NCBI GenBank assembly: GCA_027704905.1
Contig: CM051015.1
Coordinates: forward strand, 14,657,192 to 14,721,191
DNA: 64,000 bases
Direction: 5' to 3'
DNA from: Muraenolepis orangiensis
Lineage: Eukaryota > Chordata > Actinopteri > Gadiformes > Muraenolepididae
The notes beneath the pieces are model-generated. The model made no database searches. It saw only the letters and a program-made list of their open reading frames with translations, and was not told where the DNA came from. Shown here piece after piece: positions 48,081 through 64,000 of this stretch. Position 1 is the first letter of the stretch. The number at the start of each line of letters is the position of its first letter. The position numbers were made by a program, and so were the translations under genes.

Positions 48081-49738
48081 ACTTCATTTGGCTTCTCATA
48101 CAGTGAAGAAAACAAGACATAGTTCTTCGTTCTTCATAGTTCTTCAACATGTCAATTCTTGAATTTAATTCAAGAACAAAATAAAACTACAATAAAATAA
48201 CTGAAAGATAATCTTTGATGAATGGCAACGTCCACATCATACATCTTTAAGTAAATACTAAAATATCATTTTTCATAGGACTACTTCTGGTCTGGTGTTG
48301 TTACACGGCGACACATACGGGAATTTATAAGCAGCACCAAGCCTGAACGGTTCAGATCAACCTCTGTGTTCCTGAACCCTGTTCATGTTCTAGTTTGGGG
48401 CGGTGTGCAGAAGATAGACAGACGCGTTAGCGGAGGTGAGGAGAAGACAGACAGATGGGTAAGGCAGAGCTGCTTGAATCCTGGTATGTCTCCAGGGTTT
48501 TAAGTGAAGAAATCCTTTAAGAGCCCAACCCTTCCTCCCCCATTACGATAATGCTTTCCATGCCTCGCACATCATAAAATAACCTCCAATAAATAAAGAC
48601 AACGACTTTCATTAATTTTTATTTTTGAACCAGCAAAAGTGTTTTAAAACAGGAAACCATTGAACTAACAAACACTCCCTGGTCTGGTGGGACTCTGAGC
48701 CCCACAGAGCGGTGTTCAGCACGTCCCGAGCAGCCCCAGAGCGTGCCCATCCATAAATGATGACAGAGCAACTCTGAAGCATTGAATTTTAGCTGCAGTG
48801 TTTCTAGCACCAACAGGTTGGCCCGTTTACTTTTGAGAACTGTGAACATATTAGAACTATTACAACGCTTCTTAGCAATGCCGGCCATTTAGCATGGTTT
48901 TTTTCTTGGCTATCACTTTATTTTAATATCAATATTTATGTGTCGATTTATGTTTTGTTTGTACTTCCAGTGGTTCATAAGTGGGAGTTTATGTGTTTAT
49001 ATTTAATGAACGTTAAATAACACACTTTCTCCCTCCTCCTTTAGATGATGTTCTCTTACAAAGCATCTGGTCATGACTTCTTATTCACTAAAAGGGCAGT
49101 GTTTTAGAATAGTACAACCAACACAGTAGCATAATGATGAGCGTTTTAAGCTGAAAGCTCCCAGGCCGACCCTGAAGCCTTAATGAAGGCGTGGACCAAG
49201 CAGTAATGTGTCAAAAACCAGCGTTGACACAGCGCTGCAACCAAGTTGCAGAATAACTAATGAACTGTACTGGATGTCATCCTGGCTCTTCTAGTAGCTG
49301 ATTAGAACCTCAGACAACCTATCTGGGGGAGATAGTGTGTAGGAACACGGGGCAATAACGTTCATTTTATGAAACGGTTAGAAAGCTCCAGTGCATATTA
49401 AAATGTGATTTGGCTGTAAATGACACGGTGACGGTCCCTCTCTCTCTGCCCTACAGTCAAAGCCCTGATTGGAACACAATCAGACACGGCCAATGCCTTC
49501 CTCTTCCAGGATTACAATCCAGACACTTCCATCTCAATTCAAAAACAAACTCCCTTTTCAGAAAGAGAGAAACACAGGAGGAAGAGATGGAGGAAGAGAC
49601 AAACAGGAATAGGAAAGACACTTTACAAATGAACCTGACAGTGGCCTTTTCTTATTTCTTACTTTTCTTTTTTCTTTCATCGTAGGTGACATTGAAGCGA
49701 GATCCAGCAGGCGCTCAGCTATAAAATTGCTAGTTGAA
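48081..49738. other. No gene seen, about 1.7 kb
   Basis: A minus-strand frame of 89 codons at 48619-48888 shows no family motif. Nothing else recognised. Confidence 0.55.
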
Positions 49739-50223
<485 letters not shown>

Positions 50224-50262
50224 GACATCCAGAGAGAGAGAGAGACATCCAGAGACTGAGAG

Positions 50263-50341
<79 letters not shown>
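50224..50341. repeat. (GA)n with ACATCCAGAG words
   Basis: ACATCCAGAG occurs at 50226 and 50246 before the main GA run. The same word starts each copy of the 2-kb duplication. Confidence 0.9.

Positions 50342-55283
<4,942 letters not shown>

Positions 55284-55372
<89 letters not shown>
55284..55372. repeat. (CT)n microsatellite
   Basis: Pure CT run. Confidence 0.97.
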
Positions 55373-55376
<4 letters not shown>

Positions 55377-55392
55377 ACAATACACACACTAT

Positions 55393-55547
55393 TTGTGTGT
55401 GTGTCTGTGAGTGTGTGTGTCTGTGCGTGTGTATGTGTGTGTGTGGAGGTATGTCTGTGTGTGTGTGTGGAGGTGTGTGTGTGTGTGTGTGGTGTCTGTG
55501 TGTGTGTGTGAGGGGGGGGGGGGTGGAGCTGTGTGTGTGTGTATGTT

Positions 55548-55585
<38 letters not shown>

Positions 55586-55589
55586 TGTG

Positions 55590-55621
<32 letters not shown>

Positions 55622-55880
55622 CATTTGTGTGTGTGTGGATATGCTGTATGTGCGAGCATGTGTTTGTGTAACTTTGTATTTGTGTGTGTGTTTGTGTAAC
55701 TTTGTATATGTGTATCTGTGTGAATGTATGTGTGTGTGTGTGTGTGTTTGTGTAACTGTGTGTGTGTGTATGTGTGTGTATGTGTGCGAGCAGGCTTTGG
55801 CTGTAGTCTGTTGACATGTGCTTGTGACTGATATGCTGTTTATGTGCTTGCTGTGTATTTGCTGTGTGTGTGTGTGTGCA
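55393..55880. repeat. Degenerate GT-rich repeat region
   Basis: GTGTGTGT blocks mixed with GGAGGTGTG and TTTGTGTAACTTTGTAT repeats and a G-run at about 55513-55522. Frames on both strands are artefacts. Confidence 0.9.
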
Positions 55881-56600
55881 CAAACAACAAACGCACAAAC
55901 AGGTTTCTCTGGAAACACAGTCTGGCATTAAACGTGCACACTGTGACCAGGTCTCTGTCAGGCTAGTGGCAGTCTATTGATATGACAGCTTTTCAATTGG
56001 ATCATCCCCAATTAAGTGTTTTCTCCAGTTTCCCGATCAGCGGGGAGTAGTTCACCACAGGCTTTCGTGTCCAGACCGGACCACACCAAAATAGGATCTG
56101 GGTTTCTCTGCAGGCAATACCCAACAGACGCTCAGCGAAATAAAGAGACGTTTAGGGTGTTCATAAAGAGGAATGATGAGAGGAGGGAGGAGCGGCCCCG
56201 GGGGGATGAGTGCGGATGGGTTCTAGTTGAGTCCAGTCCTCAGGGACATCACCTACCACATCCTTCAACGTGTCTTCCACGGGGCATCTCTCTTAACTGA
56301 CGCCTCAGGTGTGTCTTGGTCGCCTCTCCGTGACACACAACGCCTCCCCGATACGAAGCTGGTGGGCCGGGTTCATTTACCCCCGTTCAGACCACCACTG
56401 CGTCATTCTGCTTCCCTCCACGTGTCTCCATCCATCGCTCACCGCCGAGGGCAAAACACAACAGAAACAAATCACATCCCAAACAGGCACGAATCCTGTG
56501 ATCTGCATGACAATTCATGAGTGCAGAGGCTGCTACGACCCTGAGGGTGAACCGCCGTCCGGCTTGGCAGTTCTTGATAATGGTTGGGGGGAGGAGACTT
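55881..56600. other. No gene seen
   Basis: Overlapping plus-strand frames of 94-133 codons (56016-56710) show no domain I recognise; the last overlaps an antisense LINE. Confidence 0.5.
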
Positions 56601-56601
56601 G

Positions 56602-58010
56602 TCACTTTCCCTGGCCTTCCCTGGCCTCCTCAATGGCCTCAGATTTGGAGGTGCTGATCCTCATCCCAGCCACTTCACATTCCGCTGCAAACCGATCCAG
56701 TGAGTGCTGAAGGTCACATACTGATGACGCAAACAGGACCACATCATCTGCAAACAGCAGCGATTCAATCCTGAGCCCACCATACTGAAACCCCTCCCCT
56801 CCATGACTACACCTTAAAATCCTGTCCATGAAAATCACAAACAGGATGGGTGACAAAGCGCAGCCCTGGCGGAGGCCAACACCCACTGGGAACAGGCCTG
56901 ACTCTGGTCACCCTTTTTGAACAGGGGTACCACCACCCCCGTTTGCCACTGCTCAGGCACTGTCCCAGACTTCCACGCAATGTTGAAATAACGTGTCATC
57001 CATGACAGCCCCTCAACACCCAGAGCCTTTAACATTTCTGGACGGATCTCATCAACCCCTGGGGCTTTGCCACTGCGGAGATGTTTGACTACCGTAGTGA
57101 CTTCCTCCAGGGAGATTGATGTTTGCCGTCCTTCATCCTCCAGCTCTGTCTCTACCATTGAGGGTGTAGTTGGGTTAAGAAGTTCCTCAAAGTGTTCTTT
57201 CCACCGCCTGATCACCTCCTCAGTTGAGGTCAGCAATGTCCCACCCTTACTGTACACAGCTTGGATGGATCCATGCTTCCCCCTCCTGAGGCACCGGATT
57301 GTTTGCCAGAAACACTTTGGTGCTGACTGAAAGTCCTTCTCCATGGCTTCTCCGAATTCCTCCCACACCCGCTGCTTTGCCTCCGCTACAGCCGAGGCTG
57401 CCCTCCACTTGGCCTGTCGATACCTCGCAACTGAGTCCGGAGTCTCACAGGCTAACATAGCCCGGAAGGCCTCCTTCTTCAGCCGGACGGCTTCCCTGAC
57501 CACCTGTGTCCACCACGAAGTCCGAGGGTTGCCACCCCTTGAGGCACCAATGACCTTGAGGCCACAGCTCTCAACCGCAGCTTCGGCAATAGAAGCTTTG
57601 AACAATGACCACTCTGGCTCAATGCCCCCAGCCTCCACAGAGATGCCCGGAAAATTCCGCTGGAGGTGGGAGTTGAAGGTCTCCCGGACAGGGGCATCCA
57701 CCAGACGTTCCCAGTTTACCCGCACTACACGTTTGGGCTTACCAGATCTGTCCAGAGGCTTCCCCCGCCATCTTACCCAACTCACCACCAGATGGTGAAT
57801 GGTTGACAGCTCTGCCCCTCTCTTCACCCGAGTGTCCAAAACATGCGGCCTCAGGCCAGATGACACAATAACAAAATCGATCATTGACCTTCGGCCTAAG
57901 GTACTCTGGTACAATGTACACTTATGAGCATCCTTATGTTTGAACATGGTGTTTGTTATGGCCAATCCATGATTGGCCACATGATTGGTGATGTCGCTTG
58001 ACGTCATGAG
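56602..58010 (-). mobile_element. LINE fragment of a third clade, RT core deleted
   Basis: Minus strand: endonuclease C-terminus (IDFVIVSSGLRPHVLDTRVK, GAELSTIHHLVVSW), a linker with WTQVVREAVRLKKEAF, RT start (KHFEELLNP-type text, LRSGKAPGVDEIRPEMLKAL, WQTGVVVPLFKKGD), a break at about 56885-56910, then GLRQGCALSPILF, LLFADDVVLFAS and GMRISTSKSEA. The missing piece is the part between KKGD and the RQG box. The style differs clearly from families A-C; I do not assign a clade (I/Nimbus-like is a guess). Confidence 0.85.
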
Positions 58011-59818
58011 AGGGGCGGCAGCTGATTGGTCACTTCATTCGGTCACCCTTCCGGGGGGGAGGGGGCAGTAATAAAGCTGTCAAAACTCAAATGTCCAGGA
58101 TCTAAGTTTAGTATGAGCATTATTACCGGACATTTTGACCAGCAGGTTTTTAAATTACCGTTTTTTTATAATTTGTACCCGCTAAAAACCGGTAAATACC
58201 GGCTAACGGAAACCCTGGTACACACATATGTGTACATGCATGAATTCATATGCATATGAAAAGTAGCACATACACTGTACACATAAAGTGCTAACAATTT
58301 GAAAACCTTATTATTGATGACTGAATCCACATCTTTATGCACACAAAACACTCACCTTATCAGCACCAATCATCTACACATCACGCAGGGTCTGTGCATA
58401 GTCATTTGTACCGGCCATTATTTTCCAAGTCATTCCAAAGATAAGTTTTGTCCCCCACATCCGTGTGTTTGGAGGACAGTGTGCTGGACACACCTTCTTG
58501 GTGTCTACTAATTGATCCTGACAGGATGGGGCCACCCCGCTCCCCTAGGTGGGATATTGATCTGTATTGTAGGAGCCCTGAGTTAGAAGGTCCACCCCAT
58601 GTCTGTTTAGTATTTAGCAGACACCTTTATTCAAAGCGACTTCAACAGATTTAAAAAATATTTGTATAGTAATTAAGGAGCAAGTAGCAGCCAGGGCATC
58701 TTGCTGAAGGAGGACTCAAGTACTTCTGGACATTAATATTATAATATCATGTCATTTGGGAGAGACATTTATGCACAACGACGTACAGTGAAGAATATAG
58801 ATGTTCAATAAGGAGCCGGTGGAGACGTGTCGTTAAAGGGGTCAGACACTGCTTTCCCGGGATGTTTGGTGTCACTGGACTTCAGGATAGCGTGGGTTTA
58901 GTGTGGGTTTGGACGGCAGAAGGCATCCCCCCCCCACACACACACACCCAGAAGAAACGCTGCTTAAATAATTGATGATCGATGTCTAATGATCCTTCGC
59001 GTCTCCTGCGGCTTGAAGACTGAAAAGTTAATTGTTTTAATTCCTTCCCTGACCGGAGGTTATCCACGGTCCTGTTGATCGTTCACACCACATGTCTGCA
59101 TCTGTCTTGCAACTCATCGTTACTTAAAGCGATGACATTTGCAACTCGATGCGAAGAGGCAGGGCTGTGGTGGAGACTCTGGAATTTGGTTACTGAGAGA
59201 GGTCTGCTTAATGAGTTGAACACATTTTGTAGATAGCAGGACTTACATTTTTCTGGAGTTTTTAGGAGTTTTATGGTGGTTGGCTAAGTTGGCTAAAATG
59301 GCGTGGAGTGGTATCTTTTATCTCACACATCCGTCTTTTACATGTAATAAAACTCAACCTTTTCATCAAATACAATATACATTCATGTTTGGTTTCCTTA
59401 ATAAACCGTGAAATATCAGCTACTAAACAGTTTGTGTTCATAGCTTTCATCACACAATCACATTTAAAGCTTTACAAACAAAGTTACACTAACGTGAGTT
59501 GGAACTCACCAAAACCGCTGTGGCTGATTAAGATATGGTCTCCGTGAATCACCACACAGATAGGTATTATTTTCCAGATTTGAAATCAACTCTTTATCGA
59601 AGTATACACTTGTTAATTCCTTTACTTCATCTCTCTGCTTCTCCTCTCTGCTGCCGCTGAGCACGCCAGCTACAAAGACAACACGTGTTTTAAAGGGGAA
59701 GCGTCACATTTCTTGTCAGCATATATGTAATTATTCCCAGTATTGTCAAAACCATTTTTTTATTTTTACTTTTTAAACATATTTATGCAATTCAATGAAT
59801 TATTTATATTTATTCATG
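58011..59818. other. No gene seen; decayed short fish repeats
   Basis: TTTATTCAAAGCGACTTCAA at about 58629 belongs to a very common fish dispersed repeat, with a second weak copy near 58765. TTACCGGACATTTTGACC and CCGGTAAATACCGG lie near 58120-58205. No exon recognised. Confidence 0.5.
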
Positions 59819-59878
59819 TGTGACCTACACAAGCCCAGGGCTTACTTTATTCATACAGCGCCTGTGTAGGAGGAGTAA
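59819..59878. repeat. Dispersed repeat, copy 2
   Basis: Matches 30296-30361; starts TGTGACCTACACAAGCCCAG. Confidence 0.85.
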
Positions 59879-59974
59879 AAACACATTGGTGCATACTAAT
59901 CCCATGGTCTATGATAGCATTCTGGGGTGGATCTAACTGAATAAATGGAGTTCTGTTGGCCCTCCAGGTGTTGA

Positions 59975-61740
59975 GTAGACGTTGGAGCTGTGCATAGCCA
60001 TGCAGTCGTGGGTGTAGAGGGAGTAAAGGAGAGGCTCAGCATGCATCCCTGGGGGGCTCCCGTGTTGAGGGTCAGTGGCTCTGAGGTGGTGCTGCCCATC
60101 CTCATCACTTGGCGGCGGTCCGACAGGAGGTCCAGTATCCAGCTGCACGTGGATGGGGGCACGCCTAGATCTCTAAGCTTGGTGTCGAGCTTGGCAGGAA
60201 CTATCGTGTTAAACGCTGAGCTGTAGTCCACAAACAGCATTCGTACATAACAGTTCTTTCCCTCCACGTGGGAAAGGGCAGTGTGGAGTACCATGGCAAT
60301 TGCGTCGTCTGTGGATCTGTTTTGACGATATGCAAATTGCCATGGGTCCAGCATGGCAGGTAACTGTAAATTGCACTGTAAATCCTTTCACTGTAATTTT
60401 GCACTGTAAATCCAATTTCACTTTTCACTTTTCACATGTCACTTTTTCAGTACTCATCTGAATTATTTATTAGTATTTTATTACTGCCAATTTGCACTAT
60501 ACGTATTGTTGTATATTGTATATACCTACGTATTACTGTAATAATACTGTAAATTGTGCAATTCATCTGTCTATACATTTAGATTTCATTTAGATTTCAT
60601 TTAGTTATATTTTGTTTATACTAGTTTAGTTTAGTTTAGTTTGTTGTTATTTCGTTTTTAGGTATTAGTATTTTGTGTGCATTTATTCCCCCTGTTTCAA
60701 CTGTTGCAGCTTAATTTCCCTCGGGATAAATAAAGTCTCTTGAATCTTGAATCTTGAATCTTGAATCTTGAACACGGAGCAAATTAAGTCCTTGACCAAC
60801 CTCTCGAAGCATTTGCTGACAATCAAGGAGAGGGCTAAAGGTCTATAGTAGTTCAGGCAGGTTACCTTGGGTTGTTTAAGGGCAGGCACGATGGTGGACA
60901 TCTTGAAGACCGTGGGAACAACAGCCTGGGACAGGGAGAGGTTGAAGATATCTGCCAAATGGTCTGCCAAAAGACTCCAAATGGTCTGCGCATGCTCTGA
61001 GGACGCGGCCCGGGATGTCGTCGGGGCCTGCCGCCTGTTCAACCGCTTGAAGGTGCGGTGCACATCCGCCACTGAGATGTTCATCAGGCTGGTCTCCTCA
61101 GGCGGCGCTGGCTTCCGCGGGCTGCCGTTCACGTCAAACCGAGTAAAAAAAGTATTTAGCTCTCCTGGGAGGGAGGTAGAGGAGGTCTCTACACAACTGG
61201 TTCTCCCTCTGAAGTTCGTTATTGTCTGTAACCCCTGCCACATACCCCTTGCGTCGTTGCTCTTAAATTTCTCCTCCACTCTGACCTTGTACTCCCGCTT
61301 GGCAGTGACGATGCTCTTACGGAGGTCGTAGCGGGCTCTCGTATATACCTCCATATTCCCGGAGCCAAAGGCGGTTTTACGCACGTGGAGGGCAGCGCGA
61401 ACACCGCCGTTAATCCACGGTTTCTGGTTGGGATATATCCGAACCGACTTGGTCGGAACAACGTAATCTATGCACTTCTTGATGAACCCGGTGACCGAGG
61501 ATGCGAACCCGGAACAGGTCCCAATCAGCGCAATCAATAGCAAACATCCTGTAGCATAGAGTCCAATTGGTCCGACCAGCATTGAGCCTCAGGGTGTGCC
61601 GACTCCTGTTCGCTGATAGCCCCGTACAGTTCCTTCAGCGCTGTGTCTGTGTTGGCTTGTGGGGGAATGTAAACAGTGGTCAGGGTTACCGCTGTAAACT
61701 CCCGAGGTAGCCAGAATGGACGGCACATAAGCATCATATT
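59975..61740 (-). mobile_element. LINE family A copy 4, with nested insertion and deletions
   Basis: Minus strand from 61740: CRPFWLPREFTAV, VYIPPQANTD, then HPEA joined straight to QCWSDQLDSML (half the endonuclease lost), linker (KKCIDYVVPTKSVRIYP, KPWINGGVRAALH), RT start (ADIFNLSLSQAVVP, YRPLALS), interrupted by 60367-60771. It resumes at LDPWQFAYRQNRSTDDAIAM, VDYSSAFNTIVPAKLDTKL, LGVPPSTCSWILDLLSDRRQ, LNTGAPQGC and ends at MAMHSSNV (59975). The 3' third is absent. It keeps the RT centre that copies 2 and 3 lack. Confidence 0.9.
60367..60771 (+). mobile_element. LINE family C 3' tail nested in LINE A copy 4
   Basis: The 3' UTR matches that of 41480-41810 (CCAATTTGCACTATACGTAT, CTGTAATAATACTGTAAATT, CCTCGGGATAAATAAAGT) and ends TTGAATCTTGAATCTTGAA. 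The host reads GGTAAC before it and AACACGG after it, against uninterrupted GGTAACACGG at 7095-7104, so the target duplication is about three bases (AAC). 5'-truncated, no coding part. Confidence 0.9.
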
Positions 61741-62765
61741 AGAGCATATTAGACTATGTTAGTGTATTGGTGTGTACAGATGTGTGTATTAGACTATGTT
61801 AGTTTATTGGTGTGTACAGGTGTGTGTACTATGTAAGTGTATTGGTGTGTACAGGTGTGTGTATTAGACTATGTAAGTGTATTGGTGTGCACAGGTGTGT
61901 ACAGGTGTGTGTACTATATAAGTGTATTGGTGTGTACAGGTGTGTGCATTAAACTATGTAAGGTGTGTACAGGTGTACTATGTAAGTGTATGTGTGTGTA
62001 TTAGACTATGTAAGTGTATTGGTGTGTAAAGGTGTGTATGTAAGTGTATTGGTGTGTACAGGTGTGTGTATTAGACCAGGGGTTCCCAACCACGGGGCCG
62101 CGGACCGGTACCGGGCCGTCGAGGTGTTACTGCCGGGCCGCGAAACAGCTGTGTGTTTATCATCATTTGACTCAAATCATTTGAGTATAGGTGAACGGCG
62201 GGTGGTATAATCTATATATAGAGATTATATATACAGTATAATCTATATATATAGATTATATAGCGGTTTATATGGGCGGTATAATCTATATATATAGATT
62301 ATATATATATCGGCGGCATAACGAGAGACTTTCAGTTGCACGCGCTACTAAAGAGACTACTCGCTAGTGATGTGTTGGTCGCGAACGAGCCGGCTCAATG
62401 AGTCGGCTCTTTTAAGTGAACGATGGGAGCCGGCTCGCACCCGTGAACGAGCCGTTTTTTTTTTTACGGGTGCTCCCGTGCGCGTTTATACTGAAACAGA
62501 GCCCTGCCCTTTTGTTAGGGCTTTTTGTTTAAATAAAAATGTAAAATATACATTTCTGTTATTTACATACAATTAGTCTCTGTTGCCACCTGCTGGACAA
62601 CCGGTCCGCAAGATTTTTTTCATGTATCTGCCGGTCCGTGGCACAAAAAAGGTTGGGAACCCCTGTATTAGACTATGTAAGTGTATTGTTGTATACAGGT
62701 GTGTGCACTATGTAAGTGTATTGGTGTGTACAGGTATGTGTACTATGTAAGTGTATTGGTGTGTT
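61741..62765. repeat. 38-bp minisatellite split by a transposon
   Basis: Unit close to TTAGACTATGTAAGTGTATT then GGTGTGTACAGGTGTGTG, in many shortened versions. It runs 61741-62076 and resumes at 62666-62765 after the hAT insertion. Confidence 0.92.
62077..62665. mobile_element. 589-bp hAT-like element with 8-bp target duplication
   Basis: Ends CAGGGGTTCCCAACC and GGTTGGGAACCCCTG are perfect 15-base inverted repeats. TATTAGAC occurs directly on both sides (62069-62076, 62666-62673), the 8-base duplication typical of hAT. Non-autonomous. Inside are AT palindromes (62200-62315) and a GTCGCGAACGAGCCGGCTC block (62379-62460) resembling part of another hAT element. Confidence 0.92.
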
Positions 62766-64000
62766 AAAGTGTGGTATGTGGAGGCAGGCAGAGTGCATGC
62801 TGGGAGATGAGTCATGAACGTTTCATGGTGGGGGTGTTGGGGCGGTATACTACCGGTGGAGGTCTAAATAACCCTGGGTCAAAAATACTTGATGTACAGC
62901 AAAACACAAAAAACTCTCTCTCTCTCTCTCCCTCACACACATGCAAAGGTTAAGTGGTGTTTATGCTAATATGGGTTGCATGACTCAGAGCCCTCAGCTC
63001 CTCCCAACTGCTAATTTGCTAAAACATGGCCTTCTGAAGACACTGCCTCTAAATTACAAGCTGGCCTCCTCCCGGCCTCGTACCTGAGAGAGCTGTGTTA
63101 GAGCTGTTGTTACTGTGTTACCTGCTGCTATGCAAAATAGCTACTATGCTAAATAGCTACTACTCCAAATTGCTACAATGCTAAAAAGCTGCTATGCTAA
63201 AAGTCTACAATGCAAAATGGTTAACTATGCTAAATTGCTACTATGCTAAATGCTACCTTGCTAAATGGCTCAATTGCAGTATTTTACGTGCAATAAAAAG
63301 CATGAAAAAAATATTTTGAAACTATTTTCTCCAAAACAATCCTGCAACTAAAGCTTAGGTAGGTACTAAAATCAGTGATGGGTGCAAGTGGAGCATTTCC
63401 TGAAGTGTGATGTATGCGTCTGTCAGGGTGGTGGTGACACCTTGGAACGCCTCTTCATGGTGCTTCTCCGGCATAACTCAGGCGAGTGCTTAAAGCCGCC
63501 ATGTCCTTAAGGATAACTGACACTGTGACGTCCTATCATTCCCCCATCACTCTCACCCGTGGAACAAGCACAGGATGGGGGAATGGAAAACACGTAGCCA
63601 GCAACCGGTAGCTTCAAGAGAACTGATAAACAGAGAGCAGCTGGACAGGAGGTCCCTCCTGTTCTGTACTGTACATGAGTTTTTTTTAAAGGCTTATTTA
63701 ATAGCTTGAAAAAAGCGTTAACCGGTGTATTTCCATCATTCCTGCCTATAGCCTTCCTATCAAATCATGATTGAAACCTGATGGAATGGTAATCATTTAA
63801 GATGGAAACCAAGGTTACTGTAATGGTGAAGGCAGCAGTAGCCTTTGGTCCTGAACTTAATTGACTACATTATTCTTGTAAATGTTAAATCGCTTCCAGT
63901 TACTTTGATCATGTGTTTGGCTTTCTCATGCCTGAGATAATAACTAATTGCATTTCTTCCAAATTGGTTGCATTAGTGTTAGAAGGGCTAGCGTGTTAGC
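62766..64000. other. No gene seen; ATGCTAAATAGCTACT-type repeat
   Basis: Short degenerate tandem repeat of about 16 bases at 63125-63270 (GCTACTATGCTAAAT). (CT)n near 62911-62930. No exon recognised to the window end. Confidence 0.6.

Noticed and set aside
48619..48888. 89-codon minus frame as a gene or dpp10 exon
   Set aside because: No family similarity recognised, no clear splice sites, and no match to missing dpp10 segments.

Overview
The window is typical of a teleost fish nuclear genome. There is no bacterial gene organisation, operon or CRISPR array. It holds the vertebrate gene dpp10 split into small exons, several L2/CR1-type LINE families whose 3' tails are familiar from fish, a tRNA-derived SINE, hAT-like elements, and very dense dinucleotide repeats. 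By my count, long (AC)n and (AG)n arrays cover about 2.7 kb, roughly 4% of the window. This density recalls gadiform (cod-like) genomes, but the species is inference.

The host gene is dpp10 (dipeptidyl peptidase-like 10, a catalytically inactive Kv4 channel partner) on the minus strand. I recognise eight exons at 29673-29725, 24138-24208, 23419-23542, 22442-22477, 21509-21616, 19457-19548, 19374-19421 and 18566-18687, plus one possible 23-base micro-exon at 25532-25554. From 24208 downwards all exon phases fit together. They encode part of the extracellular beta-propeller. The N-terminal exons, the hydrolase-fold exons and a block between 29.7 and 25.5 kb were not found. At 12438-12620, also minus strand, lies a lone last exon of actr3 (Arp3) whose stop codon is lost.

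The strongest pattern is that nearly every dpp10 exon is hugged by a tandem repeat, and in two cases the array has copied the splice junction itself. A 31-base minisatellite (about 20.3-21.5 kb) repeats the splice donor of the exon at 21509. A 42-base repeat (23518-23700) repeats the acceptor and first codons of the exon at 23542. The 48-base exon at 19374 follows a 35-base intron and carries an extra base whose frame effect is cancelled by a shifted donor.

Layout: 0-1.9 kb, palindromic AACGTAT-rich DNA and CA repeats; 1.9-7.6 kb, LINE fragments of three families; 9.0-10.4 kb, a 1.35-kb terminal-inverted-repeat element; 10.5-18.5 kb, a series of minisatellites and the actr3 exon; 18.5-29.8 kb, dpp10; 30-37.9 kb, mostly featureless DNA with CA arrays and a SINE; 38.26-41.84 kb, a LINE with an uninterrupted 1021-residue endonuclease/reverse transcriptase frame; 45.7-47.7 kb, a deleted LINE; 50.3-54.6 kb, a 2-kb tandem segmental duplication bounded by (GA)n; 56.6-58.0 kb, a fragment of another LINE clade; 59.9-61.7 kb, a LINE with a second LINE tail nested in it; 61.7-62.8 kb, a minisatellite split by a 589-bp hAT element with an 8-bp target duplication. 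All identifications come from reading the sequence and from remembered family features; no database search was run.
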